A stretch of 64,000 nt of DNA from Chrysemys picta bellii (lineage: Eukaryota; Chordata; Testudines; Emydidae): positions 39,047,549-39,111,548 of the forward strand of contig NC_088804.1 of NCBI RefSeq assembly GCF_011386835.1, written 5' to 3'. The notes beneath the pieces are model-generated. The model saw nothing but the letters and a program-made list of their open reading frames with translations. It was not told the origin of the DNA and did not search any database. The position numbers were made by a program, and so were the translations under genes. This document shows, piece after piece, positions 12,500 through 23,130 of the stretch; position 1 is the first letter of the stretch; each line of letters begins with the position of its first letter.

Positions 12500-12600
12500 C
12501 CATAGACTGCAAATTTCTCAGAGCAGGGATGGTCCCTTCTTGAATGCACAGAAAGCACACGGCACCCTCTGGAAATATTAATAATAAACAGGACTGGTCA
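12500..12600 (+). repeat. L2/CR1-like 3' tail fragment
   Basis: CCATAGACTGCAAATTTCTC, GAGCAGGGATGGTCCCTTC and the ending AATATTAATAATAAAC match the tail family at 5930-6062. Confidence 0.5.
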
Positions 12601-12705
12601 GAAAATGGGGAAATGATTAACAAAAAATCTAAATAATTTCCATTTCACCAGTTCAAAATGGACCCATTTTCATGGAATTGTCCATAATACTTTTAAAACT
12701 GACAC

Positions 12706-12797
12706 TTGCATCTGAAGAAGTGAGGTTCTTACCCACGAAAGCTTATGCTCCCAGTACTTCTGTTAGTCTCAAAGGTGCCACAGGACCCCCTGTTGCT
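12706..12797 (+). mobile_element. 5'-truncated turtle retroelement 3' end with direct repeats
   Basis: CATCTGAAGAAGTGAGGTTC, CCACGAAAGCTTATGCTCC and CTGTTAGTCTCAAAGGTGCC belong to one of the most common turtle and reptile interspersed repeats. The short insert is flanked by TTTTAAAACTGACACTT and TTTTAAAACTGACATTT, a 16-of-17 target duplication that supports retrotransposition. The family may be Penelope-like; I am not sure. Confidence 0.7.
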
Positions 12798-12990
12798 TTT
12801 TAAAACTGACATTTATTTAAATTGAATTTGAAATTTTTTATTTACCAAAAACTGTTTTCTTACTGAAAACTGGGTTCAGTAAATGAAATTTGACCATAGT
12901 CATGTTCATTTTTAAAAAAACTTCATGAAACATAAACAATTTTTATATCAATGATTTTTTTCTCAAAATTTCATTTAAAAAGGGCAATTT

Positions 12991-13007
12991 AAAAAAAAAA
13001 AAAAAAA
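12991..13007. repeat. Poly-A run
   Basis: Seventeen A in a row within an AT-rich region. Confidence 0.9.
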
Positions 13008-13033
13008 GTGAAAAATTCCAACCAACTCTCTAT

Positions 13034-13160
13034 TTTTTTCTAGCAGATTAGATTGTAAGTTCTATGAGGCAAGGACCATCTTTTCATTCTATGTTTGTAC
13101 AGCACCTAGCACAATGATCCATGACCAGGGCTCCTATGTGCTACAGTAAAACAAAATAAT
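13034..13160 (+). repeat. L2/CR1-like 3' tail fragment
   Basis: TAGATTGTAAGTTCTATGAG, TTTGTACAGCACCTAGCAC and AACAAAATAATAA match the family at 5930-6062. Confidence 0.65.
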
Positions 13161-15550
13161 AAGTTTTGTAAGCAGCACACTAACTCTCCTAGCAAAACCT
13201 ACATGTTGAGTCTAACACTGTTGGACAGAGTTCCTTTAAAGCTTTTTAGTTTGAAGAAAAGTCTGACTCTCGAAGGAAAAAAAAGAAAAAGTTATCAGCT
13301 GCTGAGTGCTAGTTGGATGTGAGAAAACTGTTGATCTTGCTTTGCGGGCTGCATGCCGGACAGACGGATGGACAGGGAACTGCATAGATATCATATTGGC
13401 CTCATACCATACGTTTATGGCTCTGGCTGGAAACCTTCTGAGAAATCCATTGGTATGATTTATTGCATTTCCGATGTATACAGATCCATTTCTGTTCCAC
13501 TGACCAACTCTAAAGACAACGGCTGTAATATGTCAAAGTCAGAGATTTAAAAAAAAAAAAAATCGGTGGCGAGAGATGTCTCATGGCAGATTTCCTTTCC
13601 ATGCTGTCTTTTGAAAGAGGAAAGAAACCTTTTGCAAAAGAACAGCCAGTCTCCTCTCCCTCGGCCCTAGCCCTGGCGCTCACCCTGGTGCTATTCTCAT
13701 GGTTTTCCCATTGAGTGATGAAAAGGCAGAGAAGCAATAAAACTTGTTTGAAATCAACATACTGCCTTTCCCACCACAGCCAGTTAGGGATGACCAAGCC
13801 CCACTCTGTTTCCTGACATATTTACCCTGGCAAGCCCTGAGTGGGCTGGCGTAAGTGTACCCCCCTGGACTTGTCAGCGGGAACGACTGAACCCTGTCCT
13901 ATGCCGGTTTAGAGGCTGGGATCTCTTCCCAACCACGTCTCCACCATACCCCCTGCCACCCTCTGCACATGCTCCCTGAGCCAAGTTAAACATCATGCAC
14001 AGTGGAAAACACCCAGATGTGGTAATCTGCAACAGGGTGAGGTTTGGTCAGGCAAGCCAGAATCACCCCATGGAGGGGGAGGGGAGATGACACTTCCAAG
14101 CCCTCCGCTCTCCACCAGCGGAGGTTCACGTTCACTGGCGAGGAGTCAGGCACTGCAACCCACCAAACCGATTACTGTAAAGAGCATTCCCAGATGTTGA
14201 GAGTGGGTCATCAAAATATCAGAGTGTGCCCGGGTCCTGCTGGCATGTGCGCCTATGGCAGGTGTTCCATCCGATCCAGGCGGAATATAGCAGTGGGTTG
14301 TGATGCACAATGGCACCAAATCGCAGCTCTTGTCCCAACAGAACAGAAGGGAAGAGCTGTGGGGACGCCGTGGTGGAAAAACCCAGAGTATCCCTGCGTT
14401 GGTCAGAGCACGTCTCCTCCAATCCTAGCCATAGGGAGCCTTCCCTTATAGAGCCAGGCCTGCTGGGGCTGGGGGCGTAGTACAGGACGTCCAGTAGCAG
14501 AAGGAAGGCTTGCCGAAAAGACTGATGGCAGGCAAACCAAGATGACATAGAAAGAAATACTTCTTCAGGAAGGACATAATCTGCCTGTGGTTGGACTGCG
14601 GCTGGAATTTTACGCTGGGCTGGATAATTTTACAGTCAACAATATTTGAAGGTGCAAGCTAAGATGAAACCAATTAAACCTCAGGCTTCAGGGCATAGGC
14701 TGATCACTACAGGGGTCAGGAAGTAATGACAACTGGCTAGATCCATTACGGGAGTGGGCTTCTTCTTATGTCTTTCCTCTTCACCATCTGCTCTTGGAAT
14801 TGATAGACTAAAGGCTTGATCTGCCCTGCTGACTGCCAGCTCTGAGCAGGTGCAGGAGGACATAGTGGGCCTGATTTTCAGGTGTGAGAGTGTGCAGGCA
14901 TTTGTGCAGCTAACTGCAAGGAAACAGCCAGTAAAATGCATGACTGGTAACGTGGGCACAAAGTTAGCAGGACCCCCCTGCCTAGTCATTTGTGCACCTT
15001 GACTTCTGGGGGCAGAAAGCAGATGGCAAGGGATTCACTTGGGGCTGCAGTGTCTTCACTGGTCTGTTTGTTGTTTGTACAACATGCAGCGTAAATACGT
15101 GACCTTCCCCACACCAAAGAGCTCCACCCCGCTCCCACTGACGTCAATTGCAGGACTCCCACCGGGAGCAGGACTAGCCCCGAAGTTAGTTAGTTTTGGC
15201 AGCCCTAGAAAACACTACGTACCCGCTGGTCTGCTCTGTTGTAAACGTGGCCCTGCTGCCACTAGCCGTGCCAATGAAAGGTAGCACTTCCCTTGGCAAC
15301 ATCACAGGTCTTGGCATTTGGGGCACCGTAAGGACATTCCTGGAGGATAAGGCTGCCAAGGATAACAGGCCCGGGCCTTGCGGGTATATGCTAACAACAC
15401 TGCCCTGGCCCTGCTTCTTCCCTGGGAGCCTCTCAAAGGGCTTCACGGAGATCAATGAATTCAGCCTCACTGCCCCACTGGGAGGCAGGTTACCCCCCCA
15501 CACACACACACTTGATAGCTGGACACTGAGGCAGAGAGATTCACCCCCAG
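13161..15550. other. Mostly unique sequence, nothing recognised
   Basis: No exon was found. 14870-15000 has TTTTCAGGTGTGAGAGTGTG and CATTTGTGCAGCTAACTGC, resembling an old repeat also seen near 40430, 54300 and 62810. A short ATTGACTTCAATGG-type motif lies near 15136. Confidence 0.4.
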
Positions 15551-15559
15551 TCCCCCGGT

Positions 15560-15983
15560 CAGGGCCGGCTCCAGGCACGAGCTGAGCAAGCTGGTGCTTG
15601 GGGCGGCAGATTGTTCGAGGCGGCGTTCTGCCCAATCCTAGGGCGGCACGGCCGGGTTTTTTTTGTTGTTGTTCCACTCCGGCTGCCCTGTAGGGGGCGG
15701 TGGCGCGGAGAACCAGAGCACCCTGCAGGGCAGTCCTCTTCCTTCCCTCCCCGCCGACCGGAGCGGAGCCCTCGCGGCAGGCGGCAGGAGGCAGTGCAGC
15801 GGGAGGGGCCGTGTGGCAGCGCCCCTGCTGTAGCCCTGGCCGCCCCCTTCTCTCTCTTTCCCGCCCACTCCCTCCCCCTCCCCCGCCCCAGCCGGTCCCC
15901 CTGCACCCGCGCTCCGGCCGCGCCGCAGGTTTTTTGTTTTTTTTTGCTTGGGGCGGCCAAAAAGCCAGAGCGGCCCGGCCCTG
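15560..15983 (+). mobile_element. hAT non-autonomous element, GC-rich
   Basis: The 424-bp element has ends CAGGGCCGGCTCCAGGC and AGCGGCCCGGCCCTG. The flanking 8-mers CCCCCGGT (15552-15559) and CCCCCAGT (15984-15991) match at 7 of 8. CTTGGGGCGGC occurs near both ends (about 15598 and 15947). The interior is CpG-rich and makes long spurious open frames on both strands, but no transposase is visible. Confidence 0.88.
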
Positions 15984-16219
15984 CCCCCAGTGAGTCAGAG
16001 CCAAGCCTAGAACCAAATCGCCTGTGCTTTAACCTCTGCACAAGGCTGCCTCCTAGCGTACAATGACAGTATTACAGAATCGGTCCTACCAACCATGCGA
16101 AAACACTACAGCTACCATAAAATCTGGTCAAATGTACCACTTTTGGTGAAAATCCCCATTTCAAATTCAATTTCACCCGGAAGGGAAAACTAGGATTGTG
16201 TTTCCCAAAGCCCACACTG

Positions 16220-16244
16220 GGTGTGTGTGTGTGCGCGTGTGTGC
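16220..16244. repeat. GT microsatellite
   Basis: An imperfect GT run with a GCGC interruption. Confidence 0.9.
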
Positions 16245-16669
16245 ATTTTTAAAGGTAGCTCACAGGGGAATGCACCGACCAAATGAGAGGAATCAAGGGA
16301 CCAAGCCTGAATCTCCCTCCCATGGGAAAACCTGGCAGAGAGGCTGTGTGCATTGCATTGCCAGCACGGCTGGAGCTCATGTCATTCCTTGACGTTAAGT
16401 GGAACACTGACCTGCGTTGCTTGCCAGGTCTCGCCACACCGCTAGGCAGACGGGCTGTGGGGGAGGGAGGGAGGTTGTGTCAGCATGGGAAATGCTTCAC
16501 AAGGAAGCAAGCTTTAAATACGGTTCAAACTGGAGCCAGTGCTCACTTGTGAGTTCTCTGAGTCAGTCAAGGGCAAACTACATAATGGAAAAAAAAACCC
16601 CAGTTAAATTCCCATGAATAAGTAGGGAGGTTCCCAGACACCCAGCTTGGGAAAAGGTGGAGAAGAACA

Positions 16670-16860
16670 AGGGTTCAGAGGTTAGGGCAGTAGAACCTGG
16701 GTTCAAATCCCTGCCTCGCCATAGACTTCTTGTGTGACCCTGGGTAAGTCACTTAATCGCCCCGTGCCTCGGTTTCCCTATCTGTACAACGGGGATAAGA
16801 GCACTGCCCTACCTCACAGGGCATTGTGAGGATAAATGCATTAAAGACTGTGAAAGCAGA
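16670..16860 (+). repeat. MIR-like SINE, nearly full
   Basis: ACCTGGGTTCAAATCCCTGC gives the tRNA-like B box. It is followed by TGTGTGACCCTGGGTAAGTC, CGTGCCTCGGTTTCCCTATC and ACCTCACAGGGCATTGTGAG, in MIR order. Confidence 0.85.
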
Positions 16861-17699
16861 CCTCGATCGAACTGCCCACGAAGACTTGATTAGTCGCGAA
16901 GGCACCCGGCCAGGTTGATTGCTGACGAAGCCCGGTATTAGTGCCCTATACGTACAAGTACATTTAAGACATGTGTGCCTGTGATAATGGATGTGGTTCA
17001 GTGAATGGCAGGACTCTCCATTGCCCCCTCGGCTGGCTAAAGACAAGGGGCTCAGAGGCTACTGTGCTGGACACCATGCAAGTCCCCTAGGCAGAGAGGA
17101 GAAAATCACATCCCCTTCTCATCGCACTGGCAGTCCTGCGCAATGGGAGAGGAAATTACCACTGGGTTTTGTGGGAGGGGCTGCAATTCTTTGCCAGTGT
17201 GGCGAGGGGACCGGGGAAATCGCAAGTAAGAGGCACGGCTCCCCGGGTGATGGGCACGGGCTGTGAAGCGGGAGAGAGAAGTAAATAGTGAGGAGTCTCT
17301 CAGCGGAGGGATGGGGGAAACGGAATATCCCGGCCGGGTGCTGCTGTCCATGTCAGCAGAGGCGAGACAACTGAGCGGATTCGGGGTGGAGGAAAACGCA
17401 GAGGGGCGAAGCATCAGGCCATGTGGAACGCCTCCTGGCAGGGCGTGAGGGTGCCCATGGAGGGGGAAGTTCTCTGTGCCAACAGCCGCTCCCTGCAGCA
17501 TCCTCCCCACCAGTCCTGTAGGGATTTGACAGTCATGCTGACTCAGCTAACGTCAGTTTACCGCTCCCGCTGTCCCCAGCGTGACTCTCCCTAATGGGGG
17601 CGGCGGTGAGCAGCAGGCAGGGGAGCCCATAGTAGCACTGCTCCTGCTGCCACGCGGGCTGGGGAGGGGGAGGCAAGCACAGGGCCTATGTGAATCTCA

Positions 17700-17900
17700 G
17701 GGTCCAAAGCCCTGTCATTTCGCACCGTGGACCCCAGTTGGAAGGTCTGCCCAGTGCAGCACAGCTGTGTGGCCCGGGTCCAGCAACTGTAAGCCCTTTA
17801 GAATGCAGTGCGCACACTCACGCGCAGGCTTGGAACACCGAGTCCACCAGCTCGGGCCCCACAGAGCCCGGGCTTACAATGCAGTGTAGACATACCCTCA
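17700..17900 (-). repeat. MITE-like repeat ending GTAGACATACCCTC
   Basis: AGAGCCCGGGCTTACAATGC followed by AGTGTAGACATACCCTCAG matches a common turtle family whose plus-strand start is CTGAGGGTATGTCTACACT. A related copy lies at 26285-26450. Confidence 0.6.
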
Positions 17901-18140
17901 GAGGCCAGCCCGCCCTGCCGGTTCCAACCTGAGGACAAGCTCTACCTCCCTAGCTGCAGATAGAAACCCACTGAGCCTCCAGGCCCAGGAAACCACAGAG
18001 GGGAAGCCCCAGGTCCTCTCTGCCTAGGAAGGCCTAAGAGGCAGAGGCAAACCCAGAAGCTGCTGCCTCTCCCCTCTCTGAGCCGGAGGGGAAGGGGTGG
18101 GCAGATGGAATTCCACCCGCTCTGTGCTTCCCCAGCTCCT

Positions 18141-18250
18141 TAGAAGCATAGAATCTCAGGGTTGGAAGGGACCTCAGGAGGTATCTAGTCCAACCCCCTG
18201 CTCAAGGCAGGACCAATCCCCAACAAATCCCCAACGAAATCCTTGAGCAA
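18141..18250 (-). mobile_element. CR1 LINE 3' end, minus strand
   Basis: AGCATAGAATCTCAGGGTTG, GAAGGGACCTCAGGAGGT and CTAGTCCAACCCCCTGCTCA are the reverse complement of the conserved CR1 3' region. Confidence 0.85.
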
Positions 18251-19440
18251 GGCAGAATTGGGGCAGATCGTGCAGTGCTGAAGATGGGTAACTGGAGGAC
18301 ACCCTGATCCAATCCCGGCTCGGGGCGTGGGTGTGTCTGACAAAATGGCAGGCTTTGTCCCAAGATGTCGGGGGAGGTCACCCAGGTTGGTACAGATGCA
18401 GCGCAAGGAGTTAGTGTCTTTTAGAACAACAGAGCCAGCACGGCAGCACACAAACAGCAAGTGGCAGCTGTTTGCCTTCCTGCATGGCCTCCAAAACTCC
18501 TCTCAGCTTCGGCAGCGGGGCCTGGGGGTGAGAGAGCACCATCAGCCTCCTGCAGCAGCCTTGATTGGCTGTCTTTCCCCAGGAGGCACGGAAGGCATCC
18601 AATCAGAGAGGGTTTTCCCGCAGGCGCAGCTGAAATTAATTCAGGAGCAGGCCAGTGCTTCTGGCCCCATTGCCATTGCGTGATTTGGCAAGGCTGGTTT
18701 TATTCCAGTCTCCATCATAAGACAAAGGCACAGTTGGCACAACTGGTCAGCTGTGGAGAATCCCAGGGTTGGAATAGCAGGAGGAGGAGGTGCCCCGGCA
18801 GTGGAATATATGGGTCCAAGGATTGGAATATCCGGATGCAGCAGAGCAGGTCAAGACTGAGGTGCAGCAATCAGGCTGCGTGTGGAAGGTTGCACACAGC
18901 TCATCTCAAGCCAGTGCTTGCAGCTCTTTACTTTTAGGAGCATTAATTTCACCCAAAGGAAAGATCTTCTTATGCTTCTGGAGCAAACATGGTGATTGGC
19001 AGGCACCCTGTAGCCCGACTCACACGCATGGGACTAGCTAACCCAAGAAGGAATCATTAGAAAATCAAGTTGAATCTGATTTTGTTTCTGTGCCAGCTTT
19101 GACAAACTCCACACCCCCGGGAGCCATGAATCAGCACATCAGACCCTACCTTGCTGAGGCCCTGCACGGTTATGAAGCAAGAGGCTGATGGATTAAAGGA
19201 CATGTTCTCCTTGGCAGGGAGGCCACGCAGTCGCGCACTGCTTGCCCATTATCGTTATTCGAGGCTGAGGCCCAGGTCAATGCCTCGCTGAGGTTGCAGG
19301 TTCTCAGTGAAGGGAAAAATCAGGAAATGCAGAAAGGGAGAATGCCCAAGCAATGGTAACCCAACCACACTGGGTCTCTGGGCCATTAAAGAAACACATG
19401 AAAAAAGCCTGCTGAGCACAGGAATCATGAAAGTGGATCA
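18251..19440. other. Unique sequence, nothing recognised
   Basis: No exon or repeat family was recognised. Confidence 0.4.
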
Positions 19441-19620
19441 TGCCCACAGACCACCTCATCCTGTATCCTGTCTCTGACGGATGCTTCACCAGTGATGCTA
19501 ACGCCAGATACTTCAGAGAAAGGGGTAGGAGACCCCCCATAATGAACAATTATGAAATAACCTGCTCATGGGAAAGTTTCTTCCCGACCCACCTCGCGGG
19601 GAGGCTAAGGTTTATGACTC
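19440..19620 (-). mobile_element. CR1-like UTR fragment
   Basis: CATCCTGTATCCTGTCTCTG, GCCAGATACTTCAGAGAAAG and GGAAAGTTTCTTCCCGACC resemble a widespread CR1-group segment in reptiles. The strand follows the usual reading of that family. Confidence 0.55.
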
Positions 19621-20399
19621 ACTAAACTTATGCTCGCTGGAATCCTTGACTGAAAGGCACAGTACTAGCATCAAGCCAATGAGCGCTACACATTCATTCT
19701 TTGCATTGACTGCAAGCCAGCTGGCTTTTCCCCTCCGCCAGACCCTCTGTTCCACCTTCTTTCCCCCCAGCACAGTGGGTTAAATTCACCCCGGTACAGA
19801 AGGCCCATACACCACTTAAGTTGTGATAGTAAGGCTTAGGGAGCATAGAGGCTTTGTGCAGCCTCTCTACAGCGGGGTGACGTTCAGCCAGTGGGAAGGG
19901 AGATGATTGGAGACGGTTTATCTTGGAACCTCCAGAGGCGGGTTGGGCACGTTTCCTCTTCTATTATCACAGGCCAGAAGCTGTAGCCTTCGGTATTGTT
20001 CTTCCTCCAGGTTGTCGAGCGCTGCAGGCTCAGTAAATAAGGGATCACCCTTTCTCCATCCCACCCCCCTTGCTGTTCCTTGGCCAGAGATGTGTTAAGA
20101 CTCCACCGTCAGTGCAAACAGGTTCAGTGCAGAAATGTGCCAAAGAACAGACGATGACTGACTCAGTGCTAGACCATTGTCCGCTGCTGGGGATTGACCC
20201 AAAACAATCCAAATGCCAAACCCTAAAGCCCACAGGTTGGATGCTCGGCATGCAACTGTGATTTAAAACAAAGACCAGATGGTTACAGTAATATGACCAG
20301 CTTGTATGCCATAAAATGACTAAGTGTGAGAAGACAGGAAGACTCCCAGTGGGGTTAGAGCAGGCCCCAGCCTGGCCTTTGAGCAGCAAATGGCAATTC
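19621..20399. other. Unique sequence, nothing recognised
   Basis: No exon or repeat family was recognised. Confidence 0.4.
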
Positions 20400-20860
20400 T
20401 TTATTCAGCCAACTCTCTCCCTTCCCAGCAGCCAAATAATGAAATATTCATGTGTTTCCGCCATCCCTTAAGAAAGCAATAAGTCAGATTTTAAGGGGTG
20501 GGGGATTAAAATTACCCAAAGGCAACAAATTAGAGTAAATTTCCAGATCTGCACAAAGCCCCCCGCTTCAATTTATGAATGAAAACACACTTTGCCTTGG
20601 CGTTTAGATTTCCTAGATACACATGGGTAGGAAGGGGGGGAATCCTGGAATTATGAGGCTCCAGGACCAATTAGGGCTGTTTACGCTGACGTCAAGTCTG
20701 GGCAAGTTCCCCACCCCTGCTTTGAGCATATTTATGAAATTACACCCGCTGACATTGACAGATGCAGAAGGGAAAGTCCCAGTGTACAAATAACCAGCCA
20801 GTGCTACTTGGGTTTATTTTAACAGCAACTCACACTATGCTGGAGGCAGCCGGTTCTTAT
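20400..20860. promoter_or_regulatory. Candidate conserved non-coding element
   Basis: Repeat-free, moderately AT-rich block with homeobox-type AATTA/TTAAT cores, a full CRE palindrome TGACGTCA at 20687-20694 and GGGAAAGTCCC near 20771. It stands out from surrounding decayed repeats. Enhancer function is a guess; only cross-species alignment can show conservation. Confidence 0.3.
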
Positions 20861-21385
20861 AAAAATATTCCCAGCCCCACCCCCGTTTGAAACGTTTTGC
20901 CATGCCTTGCCATTTTCTGGGAAGAGGGGCCCTGAAATTTAAGCAGTTTGGCTTTGTGAGAGTTCCGCCCCCTGACAACGAAGACCCCGTACGCCAGCGT
21001 CCCCCCAGCTGCAAGACGGAGCCAGAATTCAGCCCAGAGAAAGCAGAAGAGGCAGAGAGATCGCCTTTCTTCCGGCCTGGTGGGATTTGGGGGGGGCCTC
21101 TCTTATGCAGGAACAGAGCAGCCGGTCTCCCTTCGGAGGGAATGACTCACTAAGGAAGAAAAACAAAGAGGCTGCCTCTATCGCTGGACAATGAACAAAT
21201 CCTTTACTCTTCACTTCCCATTGGGCTTCTCAGAAATCCCCACAGTCATTATCACTATTAGATAACTTAGCCTTGCAACCGAGGTTATGAACTCCTACCT
21301 GAAGGCCTGTCAGTGCTCTCATTGAAGTGAAGGGCAGAACTCCCAGTGACAGCAACAGGGGTGGGACCAGGCCCCTAGACTATAA
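20861..21385. other. Unique sequence, nothing recognised
   Basis: No exon was recognised. A short CATTGAAGTGAAGGGCAGA motif lies at about 21320. Confidence 0.4.
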
Positions 21386-21389
21386 ACTC

Positions 21390-21590
21390 CTGTATGTTTA
21401 TTCCCTCTGGTAAGCACTATGGAGAGAGATACAAAGGATGAGCTGGGTCAGTGTAATCCCCTCATTTAGCAAAAGGGGAAACTGAGGTAAGGAGAGGCAA
21501 AGGGACTTGCCTAAGGATGCACAAGTCAGTAGCAGCGTGGGACTAAAACCCAGTGATCCCGGCTTCCAGTCCCGCACCGCCCCCAGCAGC
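21390..21590 (-). repeat. MIR-like SINE, minus strand
   Basis: AAAAGGGGAAACTGAGGTAA, GGGACTTGCCTAAGGATGC and AGCAGCGTGGGACTAAAACC follow the MIR minus-strand order. Confidence 0.8.
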
Positions 21591-22473
21591 AGAATGATAG
21601 GAACTAGGGCTACGAGAACACATTCCCTCTTGGCACTGAGGAGACAGGTCACCGTCACCATTTACAAAGGAAAAGCATTTACAGAGACTCCAGCCTTTTC
21701 TTCTTCCTGCCTGATTCACCAAAATGGGCATTTAGAGCCTCCCTAAGCCAGTGCTCAGGTAAAACGAGGCACCAGTGGGGCTGCTTTGTGGAGCTGCTGG
21801 AGACATCAGCAAGGCCTCCTCCAGTGCCATGGCTCTGACGTTCAGGTAACGCGTGAGCAGGAGCGCTGTCTCTGGGGTTGTAATGCCCTTGGGTGTTGGC
21901 CAATGCGGATGTAAGTTACACACAAAAAACGCTGTTAAAAGAACATTATTAAGTTTGCAAAATCAAGCACTCAACACTTAGGAAGAGCCAGAAATTAGGC
22001 CCCCTTACTTCAGCCCTCTTGTGCATATACACAGTGACAGACTCTTTAAGTGTATGATCACACACTATATTTTCCACAGGACTCCTGCCTCCTTCAGTGC
22101 CCGGGATGGACCCACTCTAGGGATGAATCAGGGGCATGTAGCGAAGGAGGCTGTTGTCTGTAGGACTCTTGCCTCAGTTGCTGCAGGTGTTGGAAGATGC
22201 AGAGTGAATGAGACTGGGAATGCAGGAAAAGAAAGCATGCAGTGTAGTTGTAGCCCTGTCAGTCCCAGGGTATAAGGACAGTCTCTTCGTGAAGTCACCT
22301 GAATGCTGCCATGGAGAATTGAATGCTATTCTTCCCTTTGCCACAGAGTTCTTCAGGCCAAATGGTTAAAGTCTGGCAAAGTCAGAAGCAACTGAAAACA
22401 GGATCTTATAATGGGAGCTATCAGGCAACCTTCATTATAGGCAATGCTACCTCCTCTGCCTGTAACACGGGAC

Positions 22474-22652
22474 CAGGGCTTAAAATCAGCCGGAGCTGTG
22501 CGGACCAGAGCTCTGGTAAATATTTTCAAACCTGCGGAAGCCCAGGTGCACCCTGCGGGGCAGAAACCCTGAGCCCCAGCGCCCCCACCCCGTGGGGCTA
22601 AAGCCCCGAGGCCCCTGCCTTGCAGCCGAAGCCTGGAGCCCTGAATCGGGAG

Positions 22653-22706
<54 letters not shown>

Positions 22707-22751
22707 GGGGGGGGCTGTTCCTGGAAATAATCTCTGAGAATTTAAGCTCTG
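22474..22751 (+). mobile_element. hAT non-autonomous element with internal microsatellite
   Basis: Ends CAGGGCTTAAAATCAGC and GAATTTAAGCTCTG form an imperfect terminal inverted repeat. Flanking CACGGGAC and TATGGGAC match at 6 of 8. The interior carries a TG repeat and a G run at 22657-22714. Confidence 0.7.
22657..22714. repeat. TG microsatellite followed by a G homopolymer
   Basis: Seventeen TG units pass directly into about 25 consecutive G. It lies inside a hAT element. Exact length may be unreliable because such runs are prone to sequencing and assembly error. Confidence 0.95.
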
Positions 22752-22969
22752 TATGGGACCATGTGCAAGGATGGGCTCTTCCTATCCTTCTGACTGGTAG
22801 AAGCTTTAATGAACCCTTGTGAAATCTTGCTAGACTCAAAGGACTGATGAAGCAGGACCTAAACTCACCCTGTTGGAGCTGTACCCACTCAGATGGAGTA
22901 AAATGGCTTTGAGCTGTGAGGAGGCTGATGGATCCAAGTGTCAATGGGAGATGGCTGGGCTTTACCTTG

Positions 22970-23130
22970 GGGATAGGGGCATGTTCTCTGCCCCAAAGAG
23001 CTTACAATCTAACTAACTAAGACTGACAGGGAAAAGAGAGACACAGAAAGGGGGGATAAATTGCCCAGGGCAGAGCTTAAGACTAGAAATCAGGTCTCCC
23101 GAGTCCCGGATCAGTGTCCTACCCGCTAGA
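22970..23130 (-). repeat. MIR-like SINE, minus strand
   Basis: CCCAAAGAGCTTACAATCTA, AATTGCCCAGGGCAGAG and AAATCAGGTCTCCCGAGTCC follow the family order. Confidence 0.65.

Noticed and set aside
15186..16016. 276-codon minus-strand open frame
   Set aside because: It runs across the boundary of the hAT element at 15560-15983, and its low-complexity G/R-rich part is that element's GC-rich interior.
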